From: Prevotella sp.
GTDB taxonomy: Bacteria > Bacteroidota > Bacteroidia > Bacteroidales > Bacteroidaceae
Assembly (NCBI GenBank): GCA_017524385.1
Contig: JAFWSS010000224.1
Coordinates: 1 to 52,898 of the forward strand
Reading direction: 5' to 3'
DNA: 52,898 bases
A program made the position numbers and the translations under genes. Below, piece by piece: positions 25,148 through 34,139 of this stretch. The notes under the pieces are model-generated. The model had not been told where the DNA came from and did not search any database. It saw only the letters and a program-made list of their open reading frames with translations. Numbering within the stretch: the stretch's first letter is position 1; each line of letters opens with the position of its first letter.

Positions 25148-25825
25148 ATGATGAAACCCATTGCCACGTTCCATTCGCCCTTGACGTCGAAGTTTGGCAT
25201 ACCGCGTCAGAGCGGGATTGTCGAAGGGCTTGAAGGAGAGGTCGTCTTCCAACAGGAATACCGTAACCCCGACTATGTGAGGGGTTTGGAGGGCTTCGAC
25301 TACATCTGGCTCCTATGGGGGTTCTCCGCCAACAGCCATGTGGCGCATTCTGCCACGGTGAGACCGCCCTTGCTTGGAGGCAACCAGGCGATGGGGGTGT
25401 TTGCGACACGCTCGCCATACCGTCCCAATCCCATCGGCCTTTCTTCGGTGCGCATCGTGCGTATCGACCTCGACGACTCTCGCGGACCCGTCATACATGT
25501 CTCGGGGGCCGACTTGATGGATGGCACACCCATCTTTGACATCAAACCCTATGTCGAGTATGCCGACAGCCATGTGGGGGTGAGGAGCGGTTTCGTGGAT
25601 GAGCAGGAATGGAAATGCCTTGACGTGGTCTTCGATGAAGGGGTGGGGGAGTGTCTCAACGACGATGACCGCGAAGTGGTGACAAGGCTGCTTTCCCTTG
25701 ACCCGCGCCCGCATTTCCACGACGACCCACAGAGGGTGTATGGCATGCCTTTCAGAAATTTCGACATCCGATTCCGTGTGGAAAACAGAAAACTCCTCGT
25801 CGTGGAAATCGCTAAGCTTAACTAA
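25148..25825 (+). CDS. trmO: tRNA (N6-threonylcarbamoyladenosine37-N6)-methyltransferase
   Basis: This 225-residue SAM-dependent enzyme methylates t6A37 in tRNA-Thr-type anticodon loops. The TrmO/YaeB/VirR family is recognised from MKPIATFHSPLTSKFGIPRQSG at the start, FDYIWLLWGFSAN, and the binding motif GVFATRSPYRPNPIGLS. The downstream segment is SGADLMDGTPIFDIKPYVEYAD. The C-terminal extension with DPQRVYGMPF is also family-typical. The first or second Met may be used. It is monocistronic. Confidence 0.95.
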   Translation: MMKPIATFHSPLTSKFGIPRQSGIVEGLEGEVVFQQEYRNPDYVRGLEGFDYIWLLWGFSANSHVAHSATVRPPLLGGNQAMGVFATRSPYRPNPIGLSSVRIVRIDLDDSRGPVIHVSGADLMDGTPIFDIKPYVEYADSHVGVRSGFVDEQEWKCLDVVFDEGVGECLNDDDREVVTRLLSLDPRPHFHDDPQRVYGMPFRNFDIRFRVENRKLLVVEIAKLN

Positions 25826-25903
25826 AACCCTTCTTAAATCTCCTATTCCCTCCTTTGAACTCCAATTCTTTCCATTGGCTTCTATTTCCTTATATATCCT
25901 CCT

Positions 25904-25938
25904 AAAAAAAGACCGCCCCCTCTTCTCAGAGGAGACGG
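25904..25938 (-). terminator. Intrinsic terminator, minus strand
   Basis: On the minus strand CCGTCTCCTCT pairs with AGAGGGGGCGG (G-T pairs included) around GAGA and is followed by TC and seven Ts. It would stop transcripts coming from the 26.4-27.3 kb lipoprotein gene after passing the broken gene at 26.0-26.3 kb. It may also act on trmO read-through. Confidence 0.65.
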
Positions 25939-26038
25939 CATTATCTTAAGGTATTAGCGTTTTTTTAAGGTAAAAAGATTGTATTCAGGATAACAGGTGC
26001 AAAAGTACGGCTTTTTCACCTATCTGGCAAATATTTTT

Positions 26039-26324
26039 TTATGCTCTATAACATAAAATTCGCTTCTTCAATTCAAATTTAGAAAATTCGGGTGTCCATT
26101 TTGTAATCTGATTCATGTAAGTAGGTTTCTGTTGTTCTTTTTTATCTATTCTAAATTCTTTTCCATCAATTACGATAGAACTCTCTCAATTATTAAAAGC
26201 ATCAGCTATTGCTTTAGCTTTTTCATCAAAGGTACCATCAGGATTTATAGGATACTTTTCTAGTTTCTCCAAAGAACATATAAAAAACTCCTTCAGGACT
26301 CAAATAAGAATGCATTGCTCCCAT
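26039..26324 (-). pseudogene. Broken AT-rich gene of unknown family
   Basis: On the minus strand a frame starts MGAMHSYLSPEGVFYM. It continues after a single frameshift (near 26277) as CSLEKLEKYPINPDGTFDE, meets an in-frame TGA after AIADAFNN, and resumes ESSIVIDGKEFRIDKKEQQK through to a natural TAA after KKRILCYRA. Together this describes a protein of about 94 residues with normal soluble-protein composition. Codon use is strongly AT-rich (AAA, GAA, ATA, TTT) unlike all neighbours, suggesting recent acquisition and decay. Sequencing error could explain one lesion but not easily both. Confidence 0.55.
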
Positions 26325-26409
26325 GATTATTTAGTTGCAAAATTTGACGGAATTGGTATTTTTAATTTTCCGTCCATTCCATGCTTTTTCCAGGTTTGAT
26401 GTTGAACGA

Positions 26410-26422
26410 ACCCCGAAGGGGT
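26410..26422 (-). terminator. Short hairpin after the 26.4 kb lipoprotein gene
   Basis: ACCCC and GGGGT pair around GAA (TTC on the minus strand), 24 bp past the stop codon. The stem is only 5 bp and no T tract follows, so it is weak evidence. Confidence 0.3.
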
Positions 26423-26445
26423 GGCAGAATGGGCTTCGCCTCGGT

Positions 26446-27252
26446 TTATTGCTTGGCTACCACAGTGATTTCATGAAGGGTAAGCAATCCGTTTTCATCA
26501 ATGGTGATGGGAACCGACAAGTCAGGCATGTCGTCATATGTCAACACAAGTCCTGTGGTGTATTTCACGCCAGGAGTGAATATGACTTTGGGTTCACCAC
26601 TGCTAACATCATAGTGCATCTGTTCACCTATCCATAAAGGCTGTTCGTTGTCGAAGCCACCCATGTCCTTGACGGTATTAGTGACAGTTGTCAACAACTT
26701 GTCTCCATCATAGAGCGAGATGGTTTCACCCTCGATGGTGTAACCCAAGCGCTGTAGCAATTCTTGCTGTACACCGTAGGGGTTGACCTCTGTCTTCACA
26801 TATGCCAATTCGTTATCGCCAAAGCGAATCTGATGGAGCCAATCTACTCGAACGCCCGTGCCCTCCATCGCCGTACTGGTGAGCCAGAGGTCGCCAGTCT
26901 TGGCATTGTACGTCGCCTGTGGTTCACGAGTATTGCGGATATTTGTGAAGGTGGTTGTTGTTGCCCCTTTCGTCACATTGATGCCATAGCCCTCCGTAGA
27001 TGCCTGGTCAGCCTCGTCAATGCTCGATACGTTTATGTTGTTTAAACTGTCGTTCAACAGGTCATGGCAATGGTATTTGATCGACTTTGCCAATGCCTGT
27101 TGGACATTGCCAGGCATCGTGTCGGATGGCATAGGCTCTTCCATTGTGCCTGCCAACTGCTTCTTGTTAACACCGGCAGTCTTGCATCCTGCCATCATCA
27201 TGCCAATGGCAAGGACTACCATGGCTAAATTGATAAAAGACTTTCTTTTCAT
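26446..27252 (-). CDS. Lipoprotein of unknown function, 268 residues
   Basis: The signal peptide MKRKSFINLAMVVLAIGMMMAGC ends in a lipobox (MAGC, Cys23). The mature protein has a proline/acidic linker and then a beta-rich body: NVTKGATTTTFTNIRNTREP, LWLTSTAMEGTGVRVDWLHQIRF, and SLYDGDKLLTTVTNTVKDMGGFD. It ends with LTLHEITVVAKQ. I do not recognise the family. A -7 promoter element (TACCTTTG) lies about 105 nt upstream, and it is divergent from the small gene at 27604. Confidence 0.8.
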   Translation of the reverse strand: MKRKSFINLAMVVLAIGMMMAGCKTAGVNKKQLAGTMEEPMPSDTMPGNVQQALAKSIKYHCHDLLNDSLNNINVSSIDEADQASTEGYGINVTKGATTTTFTNIRNTREPQATYNAKTGDLWLTSTAMEGTGVRVDWLHQIRFGDNELAYVKTEVNPYGVQQELLQRLGYTIEGETISLYDGDKLLTTVTNTVKDMGGFDNEQPLWIGEQMHYDVSSGEPKVIFTPGVKYTTGLVLTYDDMPDLSVPITIDENGLLTLHEITVVAKQ

Positions 27253-27603
27253 ATTACAGGTATGTTCTATTAATTCTGATTTTTATGAGGGGCATTTCCA
27301 CGAATTACATTTCGGTCTCCCATTATTTGTCATCTTTATCTTTCAAAATTCTATGCAAAGGTAATGCTTTTTTCGATAAACCCTCTCGGAGGGGCACATC
27401 TTTGTTTCTGGCAAATCATCTTTCTTGTTCTTCCACTGCAAAATCCGCACGAGCGTTAGTGAATGATGCAGGATTGAAAATAAATATCTACTTGTCTCAC
27501 GATTTGAGCCAAGTAATGCTTACCTTTGCACATGAAATCACAAGGATCATGAATGGGGCTGATAACATGGCAACCCATATCCTTGAACAGTAAGGAAAAG
27601 ACG
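27253..27603. promoter_or_regulatory. Divergent intergenic region with two -7 elements
   Basis: TACCTTTG occurs once on the minus strand (27356-27363, for the lipoprotein gene) and once on the plus strand (27521-27528, for the gene at 27604). Neither has a well-spaced TTTG at -33. An open plus-strand frame ending SHDLSQVMLTFAHEITRIMN... at about 27590 has no start or family support. I see no gene here. Confidence 0.35.
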
Positions 27604-27843
27604 ATGATGGACTTCGATGCAATTTGGAGGTTTCAGGACGAAGTGAGGACGGTGGTGAATGCCTGCCTCGGTGACTGTATTTGGAACCTGAACTACAATC
27701 CTGCCCGGCAGTGTATGGAAATGGAACTGGAACGGCATCTTGATGACGAGGAACAGGAAATGTTGTCAAGCCAGCTCACCCTCCCAGCCGATTACGACGG
27801 AGAAGGAGCCAAAGGGTCCATGTTCGTGATTTATCCTTGGTGA
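27604..27843 (+). CDS. Small acidic hypothetical protein, 79 residues
   Basis: The product starts MMDFDAIWRFQDEVRTVVNAC and contains the tryptophan/cysteine-bearing CLGDCIWNLNYNPARQCMEMELE. It ends GSMFVIYPW. It has no signal peptide or membrane segment; the first part looks helical and the second mixed. No family was recognised. The lipoprotein gene at 27866 follows 22 bp later on the same strand, so the two probably share a transcript. Confidence 0.6.
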   Translation: MMDFDAIWRFQDEVRTVVNACLGDCIWNLNYNPARQCMEMELERHLDDEEQEMLSSQLTLPADYDGEGAKGSMFVIYPW

Positions 27844-27865
27844 AATCAACAAAAAACGCCAATCC

Positions 27866-28216
27866 ATGGGAACAAAATTTGCAATCTTCTGTGTTGTCCT
27901 TTTACTGGTTTCTTGTGGCCAAGAGCCGAAAATGACTGACGACCAACCCGCCATTGTGGAGGAATATGCTGTAATGCCTGCGGAAGTCCAACCTACAGAC
28001 AGTATGAAGGGCGATACCTTATCCCAAAACAAAGAGGTCAAGAACGTTTCAACCGGTCAACCCATCTCCGACACTTACGATGAGGGCTATCTTGACGGAG
28101 AAGCCATGGCAGAGGAAGACAGGTTGGCAGGTAAGCCCGGCATGCAGGTGGGAATGGATGATGACGAGGATGATGATGACTATGAAGATGGCTATGATGA
28201 TGGAGCCTCTATGTGA
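27866..28216 (+). CDS. Small acidic lipoprotein, 116 residues
   Basis: A short signal peptide MGTKFAIFCVVLLLVSC gives a lipobox with Cys17. The mature part is disordered-looking and very acidic, with a repeated D-x-G-Y-x-D-G motif (DEGYLDGEAM and EDGYDDGA) and a run of Asp/Glu (GMDDDEDDDDYED). The G-Y-x-D-G spacing recalls calcium-binding acidic repeats, but no defined family is recognised. It is the last gene of the two-gene plus-strand unit. Confidence 0.7.
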   Translation: MGTKFAIFCVVLLLVSCGQEPKMTDDQPAIVEEYAVMPAEVQPTDSMKGDTLSQNKEVKNVSTGQPISDTYDEGYLDGEAMAEEDRLAGKPGMQVGMDDDEDDDDYEDGYDDGASM

Positions 28217-28348
28217 TGTTCATGGTGGCTGAGTCGTTTCTTGTGCATCGCAGTGTGTCCCTCGGCCTGCTTTTCGGCAATGATAGTCGGTTACCTTTGC
28301 GATTTCCACAGGTCATGCCATCTGTCCACCCACTCTCCTTGGGCAAAT

Positions 28349-28582
28349 TCATTCCAGCAAATGGCGACTCTTGAACAATGAAACTTCAAATCCAAACAAA
28401 GTGAAGGGGGGCAGGAAAGGCCAATAACCCAACTCACATTCGTCGATACGGTCTGTTAGGTCGGTGGCATTTCCTGTCTTCAGGCCAATGCAACCGATGG
28501 GGATGCCCGTCTCACGCAAGATGATGGCGTATGTCTCAGGAACAGAGAACACGGTTCGGATGACTTCAAGACTCTCTCCCAC
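28349..28582 (-). pseudogene. GNAT acetyltransferase remnant
   Basis: The minus-strand frame contains IRTVFSVPETYAIILRETGIPIGCIGLKTG...IDECELGYW, the central beta strands of a GNAT N-acetyltransferase (RimJ/RimL style). The sequence after ELGYW loses homology exactly where the acetyl-CoA loop (W-x-G-x-G-x-A/G) should begin, running into PFLPPFTLF and a stop at 28349. The expected N-terminus is also missing beyond RFIDNQSVGESLEV. It is therefore truncated at both ends and non-functional. Confidence 0.6.
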
Positions 28583-28718
28583 GCTTTGGTTATCAATGAA
28601 ACGACATTTCTTGATGCAAAGTTAACAAAAAAATGAGAAGATGGAAAAAGATTATGCCTGAAGGAACTGGCTCCGCTGCTGTTCAAATAGAATAAAGAAA
28701 TAAGGTGTCCAACAGTCG

Positions 28719-28800
28719 GTGCGCATATCCCCTCCCCTGTAGGGTCAGGTCTTGTGCCTGACCGCAAAGGGGCTGGGGTGGGGTCTTTGATTAAAAGTTG
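28719..28800. repeat. GC-rich dispersed repeat (CAGGTCTTGTGCCTGACC type), copy 1
   Basis: GTGCGCATATCCCC then CCCTGTAGGGTCAGG-TCTTGTG-CCTGACCGCAAAGGGG and GGGGTGGGGTCTTTG. The core forms the stem GGTCAGG/CCTGACC (about 28743-28763). It matches 48240-48300 closely, and its left end matches the reverse complement of 48408-48428. Confidence 0.7.
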
Positions 28801-28824
28801 GTACAACAAATTGGACATCCTAAT

Positions 28825-28867
28825 AAAGAAATCCCCCGAAGGCCTGTGGGTCTCGGGGGATTTCTTT
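28825..28867. terminator. Strong bidirectional terminator
   Basis: AAAGAAATCCCCCGA (28825-28839) pairs with TCGGGGGATTTCTTT (28853-28867), 15 bp, followed by a T on the plus strand and preceded by A-rich sequence. It lies downstream of the CE12-CE8 gene (minus) and probably terminates it. Confidence 0.7.
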
Positions 28868-28881
28868 TGGCTAAGTAAAAG

Positions 28882-29085
28882 CTAAAAAATAACTTGGTAC
28901 TGTTTTTAACATATAATTGTCATATAATTAGTCATAAATTCTTGCTTTAGCAAGCGTCTCCTTCGTCGCCGAGCGGCTGTGCGTCAGAATTTTTGATTAA
29001 TTTATGATAATTCTTGGACGAACCAAGCGGCAGAGCCGAGCGCGTGTTCTTTATTATTCATCCCAATTATTTTTTAATCGTCACT
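28882..29085. repeat. Dispersed AT-rich repeat copy Y, with two hairpin insertions
   Basis: This stretch aligns with 45903-46029 over its whole length (AAAAAATAA-TTGGTA ... AACATATAATT ... TCATAAATT ... GTCAGAATTTTTG ... TGATAATTC ... GTGTTCTTTATT ... TTTAATCG-CACT). It differs by two insertions: about 35 nt at 28941-28977 (CTTGCTTTAGCAAG plus GCCGAGCGGC) and about 30 nt at 29013-29042 (TTGGACGAACCAA plus CGGCAGAGCCG). Both insertions are self-complementary. It abuts the CE12-CE8 stop codon. Confidence 0.7.
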
Positions 29086-29090
29086 TACTG

Positions 29091-32000
29091 TCAATGTCTG
29101 ACAACCTTGCGTCCATTCACGATGTAGATTCCTTTTTTGGCATGTGGGTTTACACGACGGCCTTGCAAATCATAGACGGCGTTGGAAATGTGTGATTCTT
29201 CATCTGCCATTTCCGAAATGCCAGAGATAATCTCTTCGCTGATGAAAATGCCCTTCGACTCCTTGCTCAATCCCCCAGCCTCGTTGGCGGCACGCACGGT
29301 GTAGGTGCCACTCTCGGTGACGGTATAGGTGGGTTCGGTGGTGAAGGCTACGACATTGCCGTCCTTGCAGACAGCCCACAACAGGGCGTAATCACTGTCG
29401 GCCCATGTCAGCATGGCATCGCTGGCAGTAAAGTCTGATGGTATGGGAGCCTGTTCGGTCATCAGCGTTGGCTGCCATTCGCCGAAGGTGTTGGTCATGT
29501 CGCCTATCACAGCAGCCTCTTCGGCAGAGAGAATGGGACTGTTGGGAGTGCCGTTGATGCTGGTGGCGCGGTTGCTCAGGTCGATGGCGACCCCGTTGAC
29601 ATCCACTGAGTTGTATTCTGCAAACCGTGTGGGTCCGTTGTTCCAGTCGTGCCATCCCACCTTGGCGGGCTTTGCCTTCATGATGGTGTTGATGAAGTAT
29701 GCTTCGGCGGCTGCAGACCAGGCACGCCCCAGGTAGTAGGTGCCGTCAACGCCGCTCGCGCCGCCGCTGATGGTGCAGTCCTTGAACACATAGCCATACT
29801 TGCTGTTACCCTGCGGAGCCACGATGTATCCGCCTTTCTCACACATGATGATGTCCACCTTGTTGAAGAACACGTCGCCACTGCCGCAGATGAAGTCGGT
29901 GCGGCCACGGATGACACCGCCCTCGAAATAATAGGCGCCGTCCTGCTTGTTCGACACGTAGGTGTCTTGGTATGCCCATATGCAGGCATCCTTGAATATG
30001 GTGTGTGTGGAATAGTCGTGGAGCACGATGTCGCGCCCGTGGGCATCGCCCATCGATGATTTCATTGTCAGGTTCTGGAAGTAGCTGTTGGAGGCCGAGC
30101 CCTCTATGATGAGCACGTCGCCCTTGCCGATGCCTTCCAGCGGACATGCCGCACCGTAGCCGTTGTCCCAGGTGGCAGCGGGAGTTTGGTTGGTGATTGT
30201 CACGCCTTCCATGGATTCTCCGATGAAACTGGTGTTGGGGGCCCTGAGGTGTGAGCGTGGGTCGGGGTAGGGCTTGCCGTCGCCGCCGGTGGTGGTGCCG
30301 TTGGTGTCGAAAACATGGTTGCCGTTCTTGATGAACACACGATAGCGCACGTTCTTTTCGGCACGGTTGTTGGCGGCATTGAGTGCCTCGGTGATGGTGC
30401 CGTCGTCGGGTACGATGAAATCATACATTCCCTTGGCTACGGTGGGGCGCTGCATGGTGGTGAAACTGATTTGGACGGGAGCGCCGAGTTTGTTGCCGGA
30501 ACGGTCTTGCACGAAGTTGGCTGGCATGATGAAGGTGTATGGGGTGCCGTAGTCGAGCATGGCGTAGTCGAAACTGACGCTGCGGCTGCTCCACACCGGC
30601 AGCAGTTCCTTGCCGTCAAGGGTTGCCTTGCCGGCAGCCTCTGCTGCCTCTATGCGCTCGTTGAAAGAGATGGTGATTTTGCCAGTGGCGCTGACACCTA
30701 CAGCATTGTCGGCAGGAATGGTGGCGGTCACCACGGGTGCCTCTTCGTCGGTCTCTACGACCGCTTCGCCAAGGACAAACACGTTGCCCACGCCGCTCTC
30801 GGAATGGTCGCAGTAGTCCAGTCCGTCAAACTGCTTGTCGAAGGGATAGTTGGTGTTGAACACCTCGTCGCCAACACCCGTGATGCGGATGACGACGCTT
30901 TCCTGACCTATGGCATTGTCGGGCAATGCCAGTTCGATGGGGTTGACTGCGTTCGCCGTCACGTCCCAGGCTGCCTTGAGTTCGGTGAAGTCGGCGCCAT
31001 TGACGGAGATGAGCGCTTTGAATTTCTTGGTGGCGGCATTCTTGGCGCACATGTCGGCGGTGAACGTAGCGGATGTGAAGCCCTTGGTGGAGAACTGGTA
31101 TTGGAAAGCGATGTCGCTGGTGCGGTAGCCATTCTGGTAGAGACCATTGATGGCGCTGATGACCACGCCCTCCCGGTTGCGCACCACAGGAGTTCCACCG
31201 TCCTTGGTATAGCACAACGAACCGTCGCTGACTTTTACCACGCTACTTTTGGCATTGCGCTCGGCATCCCATGTCTCGTCGGCGGCAAAGGGATAGCCTG
31301 TCGTGGTGGGGTAGGCGTAGCTCTGGTTGCTGCTGGCATCGAAGACGGCGATGAAGTCCTGCACCTCGAAGTTGGCCACCAACTCCATGTCGTTGTTGAC
31401 TGTCAGTTCACGCTCCTTCTGGCTGTTGGCATTCTCATTGCCATCGGTCCAGGAGAGGAACTTCAGGATTTTCGATTCGTTGGCGGTTGCTACTATCCTG
31501 GTGCCAGCCTCGTACAGACCGTCGTGCTCGTTGGGCGACAAGGTGACGCTGCCCATCGTGCGCTCGGCATCGTTGGTGACCTTGGTCGATACCTTGTAGA
31601 CGGGGACGGGTTCGAATACGGCTTTCATGGTCTTTGCGCCGTCCATGGTGACCGTGGCGATGGCATCGTTGCCGACGACAGCGCCCGTCTCATCCTGCCA
31701 CTCCTTGAAGCGATAGCCGAAGTTCTTGATGGCTTTCAGGGTGACGGTGGTGCCTTCCTTGTATTGGTCGAAGTCGGGGTCGCGGCTGATGCTTCCTGCC
31801 TCGGCAGAAGGCAACACAAGGGTGGTGAGCACATATTTCGTCACCTGTGTGGCGGCACCCACGAGCTGTCCCTCGACGACCACGTCGGAAATTCCCATCG
31901 ACTTGGTCTTTCCCAGATTGAGAAAATAGAAACTCAGTTCCATGGGGTTGTCGGCCGTGGCGGTGATGCCATCGACCGGCTCGCTGAACGAGGCGATATC

Positions 32001-34139
32001 AAGGTTCTTTCCTCCTCGGTTGACAGGGGCGTTCTCCACCAGCACCACCTCGTCGGCACCGGCTGCGACGGCAGCACCGATGTTGCCGCCATCGGTGCCG
32101 TAGCGTGCGGCCTTGAAACTCACTTTCGAAGGAACAAAGGTGAAGCCGTCCTCCGGGGTCAGTGTCAGTGTGAGCGCATTGTCTGCTACGCGGCTGGAAC
32201 TGAAACTGCCGTCAGTGCCGTTGTAAATCTTTGTCTGGATGGTCTTTTCGTCGTTCTGTCCCACATACTGTATGGTGCCGTCGACGGTCAGCGATGCCCC
32301 TGCCGACCATTTCTTGCCTGCAAAGCCGGCGCTGAGCGTCTCGGGGTCGAATACCACATCGTCGCCTTGGTTCAGACCACCCTTGTCGAGCTTGTAGTAA
32401 ATCGTTCCCGTGATGTTCACGCCGGCGGCATCCTTCACCTGGCCGCCTACGACCACGTCGGAGATGCATATCCATCGACCGTTGTCCACCCTCTGCGACC
32501 AGGGATAGACACGGATGAGCAGCTTTTCGCCCTCCTCCACCTTGATGACATCGTCGGAGGTGATGTCGTTCCACGTGCCGTTGAGTACGCCGGAGGAGAA
32601 CATGGTCTTGCGCGTCACGAAACCATCGGTGGAATAATACACATGGCACTGCAATGCACCGCCGCCTTGTGCCTTGATTCTCATGGAGAGGTTGCTGATG
32701 TCGAGTTTCTTGCCTTCCGGGGCTGTCACGGAGAACTGCACATATTGGTTGGGCGAGTCGTCGATGCCGGCAGAAGGCCAGGCTCCCGTATTCCCCGTGG
32801 GGGCTATCAGTGCCCCGTAGCCGTTCACATTGCCGTATTTCTCAAGGCCTTCCAATTGGGCGGCGGCAGCAATTACGTCGCCCGTGACGGAAGCCTCGTC
32901 GTTGGGTACCATGGGCCAGGTGACGGTGAAGGGTTCTCCGCCTCCCAATTCCACGACATTGATGGTGACGGGCACCTCGATGTTGTTGTTGCCTTGTGTG
33001 GCCGTAATGGTTCCATTGAACCTGCCAACGGCTGTCAGCGACACGCGGGCGTGGAAGGTCTTGATGATGGAACCGTTCTGGTAACTCAGCTCAAGCGCAT
33101 TTTGCCAGTTCTGCTTGTCTGTCGATAGCATGATGCCATCAGAGGCTGTGACAGTGATTGTGCCTGCAGCGGGTTCAAGACCCAATCCGCTGAGTGTCAG
33201 TTCTTTCATAGCTGTCTTTCCCAAGTAGCCTTCGCCAAGGTCGACCGTCGTGGGAGTGATGGAGAGTTCGGTGGGGATGAAGATGTCGTCGGCGAGGATT
33301 CCCTTCTCCTTCATGAGTTGCGCACACAGGCGGGCGGCCGTCAGGGCGCCTGTCAGGTTGTAGTGCGTGTTATCCTTCTCGCCTCCCTTGTCAAACATGG
33401 CGGCATAGCACTTGTCGTAGTTGCCATAGCTCTCGTAGAGTTCCTTCGTGGCGGTGGTCATGTCGATGAATGCCACGTCCAACTCTGCGGCCAACTGTTG
33501 CATCTGGTAGCTGTAGTCCATCGTGTGGTTGTCGGCTGCAATCTTCAGTCCTGTCTTCAGTTCGCCGTTGACGATGGCGTCATACCTGTCGCCCAGGTCG
33601 TGGCGGCCTGCACGGGTAATCCTGTTGTCGCTGCCAAAGTAGCAACGGCATACGGCGGAAACGAGTACAGGTGTGGCCCCTTTCTCCTTCACTGCATCTA
33701 CGATCTGCTTCAGACACTGCTTGTAAGTGGTGGAGGGCGTCGTGCCTCGTCCGTCGCTCTTCACGGCGGCGGCATTGGTGGCATCGCCCTTCGATGTGTA
33801 GTAGGCCTGCAGTTCCAGGTTGTCTATGCCATTGTATTTCTCGTCGTTGTGGGCGAACTGTATGAGTACGTAGTCGCCTGCCTGGACGTTGTTCTTGGCA
33901 TTGTTCCACAACTCGTTGTAGCCGCCACGCGAGTCGCGGCCACCCCTGGCATAGTTCACGCTGGTCCATCCGTTGGTGAGGAAGTTTCCGAAATACATGC
34001 CCCAACCGCGTGTGTTGGTGGCGTTCTCGTCATAGGTTGCCATAGTGGAGTCACCCAATGTGTGCACCTTCTTGGCGCTGCCTGCCATCGTGCACAGCAT
34101 GAGTAGCAGGGCAATCAAAATGTAGGTTTTTGGTTTCAT
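29091..34139 (-). CDS. Bifunctional pectin esterase: CE12 rhamnogalacturonan acetylesterase + CE8 pectin methylesterase
   Basis: This 1682-residue secreted enzyme is predicted to remove both acetyl and methyl esters from pectin. After a signal peptide (MKPKTYILIALLLMLCTMAGSA) comes an SGNH/GDSL hydrolase domain (about 24-290) with nucleophile S31 in LGDSTMATY, N98 in HND and the D256-N-T-H259 dyad. The middle (about 300-1310) has beta-sandwich regions, two divergent InlB repeats (about 845-990) and a Big_5 Ig-like domain (about 1205-1300). The C-terminal right-handed beta-helix (about 1310-1600) is a pectinesterase with Q1391-D1392-T, D1415 in GRTDFICGSGD and R1472 in LGRAW, all catalytic positions intact. 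It ends with VYDLQGRRV...GIYIVNGRKVVRH. It is monocistronic. Confidence 0.93.
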   Translation of the reverse strand: MKPKTYILIALLLMLCTMAGSAKKVHTLGDSTMATYDENATNTRGWGMYFGNFLTNGWTSVNYARGGRDSRGGYNELWNNAKNNVQAGDYVLIQFAHNDEKYNGIDNLELQAYYTSKGDATNAAAVKSDGRGTTPSTTYKQCLKQIVDAVKEKGATPVLVSAVCRCYFGSDNRITRAGRHDLGDRYDAIVNGELKTGLKIAADNHTMDYSYQMQQLAAELDVAFIDMTTATKELYESYGNYDKCYAAMFDKGGEKDNTHYNLTGALTAARLCAQLMKEKGILADDIFIPTELSITPTTVDLGEGYLGKTAMKELTLSGLGLEPAAGTITVTASDGIMLSTDKQNWQNALELSYQNGSIIKTFHARVSLTAVGRFNGTITATQGNNNIEVPVTINVVELGGGEPFTVTWPMVPNDEASVTGDVIAAAAQLEGLEKYGNVNGYGALIAPTGNTGAWPSAGIDDSPNQYVQFSVTAPEGKKLDISNLSMRIKAQGGGALQCHVYYSTDGFVTRKTMFSSGVLNGTWNDITSDDVIKVEEGEKLLIRVYPWSQRVDNGRWICISDVVVGGQVKDAAGVNITGTIYYKLDKGGLNQGDDVVFDPETLSAGFAGKKWSAGASLTVDGTIQYVGQNDEKTIQTKIYNGTDGSFSSSRVADNALTLTLTPEDGFTFVPSKVSFKAARYGTDGGNIGAAVAAGADEVVLVENAPVNRGGKNLDIASFSEPVDGITATADNPMELSFYFLNLGKTKSMGISDVVVEGQLVGAATQVTKYVLTTLVLPSAEAGSISRDPDFDQYKEGTTVTLKAIKNFGYRFKEWQDETGAVVGNDAIATVTMDGAKTMKAVFEPVPVYKVSTKVTNDAERTMGSVTLSPNEHDGLYEAGTRIVATANESKILKFLSWTDGNENANSQKERELTVNNDMELVANFEVQDFIAVFDASSNQSYAYPTTTGYPFAADETWDAERNAKSSVVKVSDGSLCYTKDGGTPVVRNREGVVISAINGLYQNGYRTSDIAFQYQFSTKGFTSATFTADMCAKNAATKKFKALISVNGADFTELKAAWDVTANAVNPIELALPDNAIGQESVVIRITGVGDEVFNTNYPFDKQFDGLDYCDHSESGVGNVFVLGEAVVETDEEAPVVTATIPADNAVGVSATGKITISFNERIEAAEAAGKATLDGKELLPVWSSRSVSFDYAMLDYGTPYTFIMPANFVQDRSGNKLGAPVQISFTTMQRPTVAKGMYDFIVPDDGTITEALNAANNRAEKNVRYRVFIKNGNHVFDTNGTTTGGDGKPYPDPRSHLRAPNTSFIGESMEGVTITNQTPAATWDNGYGAACPLEGIGKGDVLIIEGSASNSYFQNLTMKSSMGDAHGRDIVLHDYSTHTIFKDACIWAYQDTYVSNKQDGAYYFEGGVIRGRTDFICGSGDVFFNKVDIIMCEKGGYIVAPQGNSKYGYVFKDCTISGGASGVDGTYYLGRAWSAAAEAYFINTIMKAKPAKVGWHDWNNGPTRFAEYNSVDVNGVAIDLSNRATSINGTPNSPILSAEEAAVIGDMTNTFGEWQPTLMTEQAPIPSDFTASDAMLTWADSDYALLWAVCKDGNVVAFTTEPTYTVTESGTYTVRAANEAGGLSKESKGIFISEEIISGISEMADEESHISNAVYDLQGRRVNPHAKKGIYIVNGRKVVRH

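Noticed and set aside
27285-27593. A 102-codon plus-strand frame upstream of the 79-residue gene
   Set aside because: No start-site support, passes through two promoter elements, and has no family resemblance.
30315-33128. A 937-codon open frame antisense to the CE12-CE8 gene
   Set aside because: It is an artefact of codon usage opposite a long real gene; the translation is His/Val/Gly-rich, lacks any family motif, and the sense strand has intact catalytic domains.
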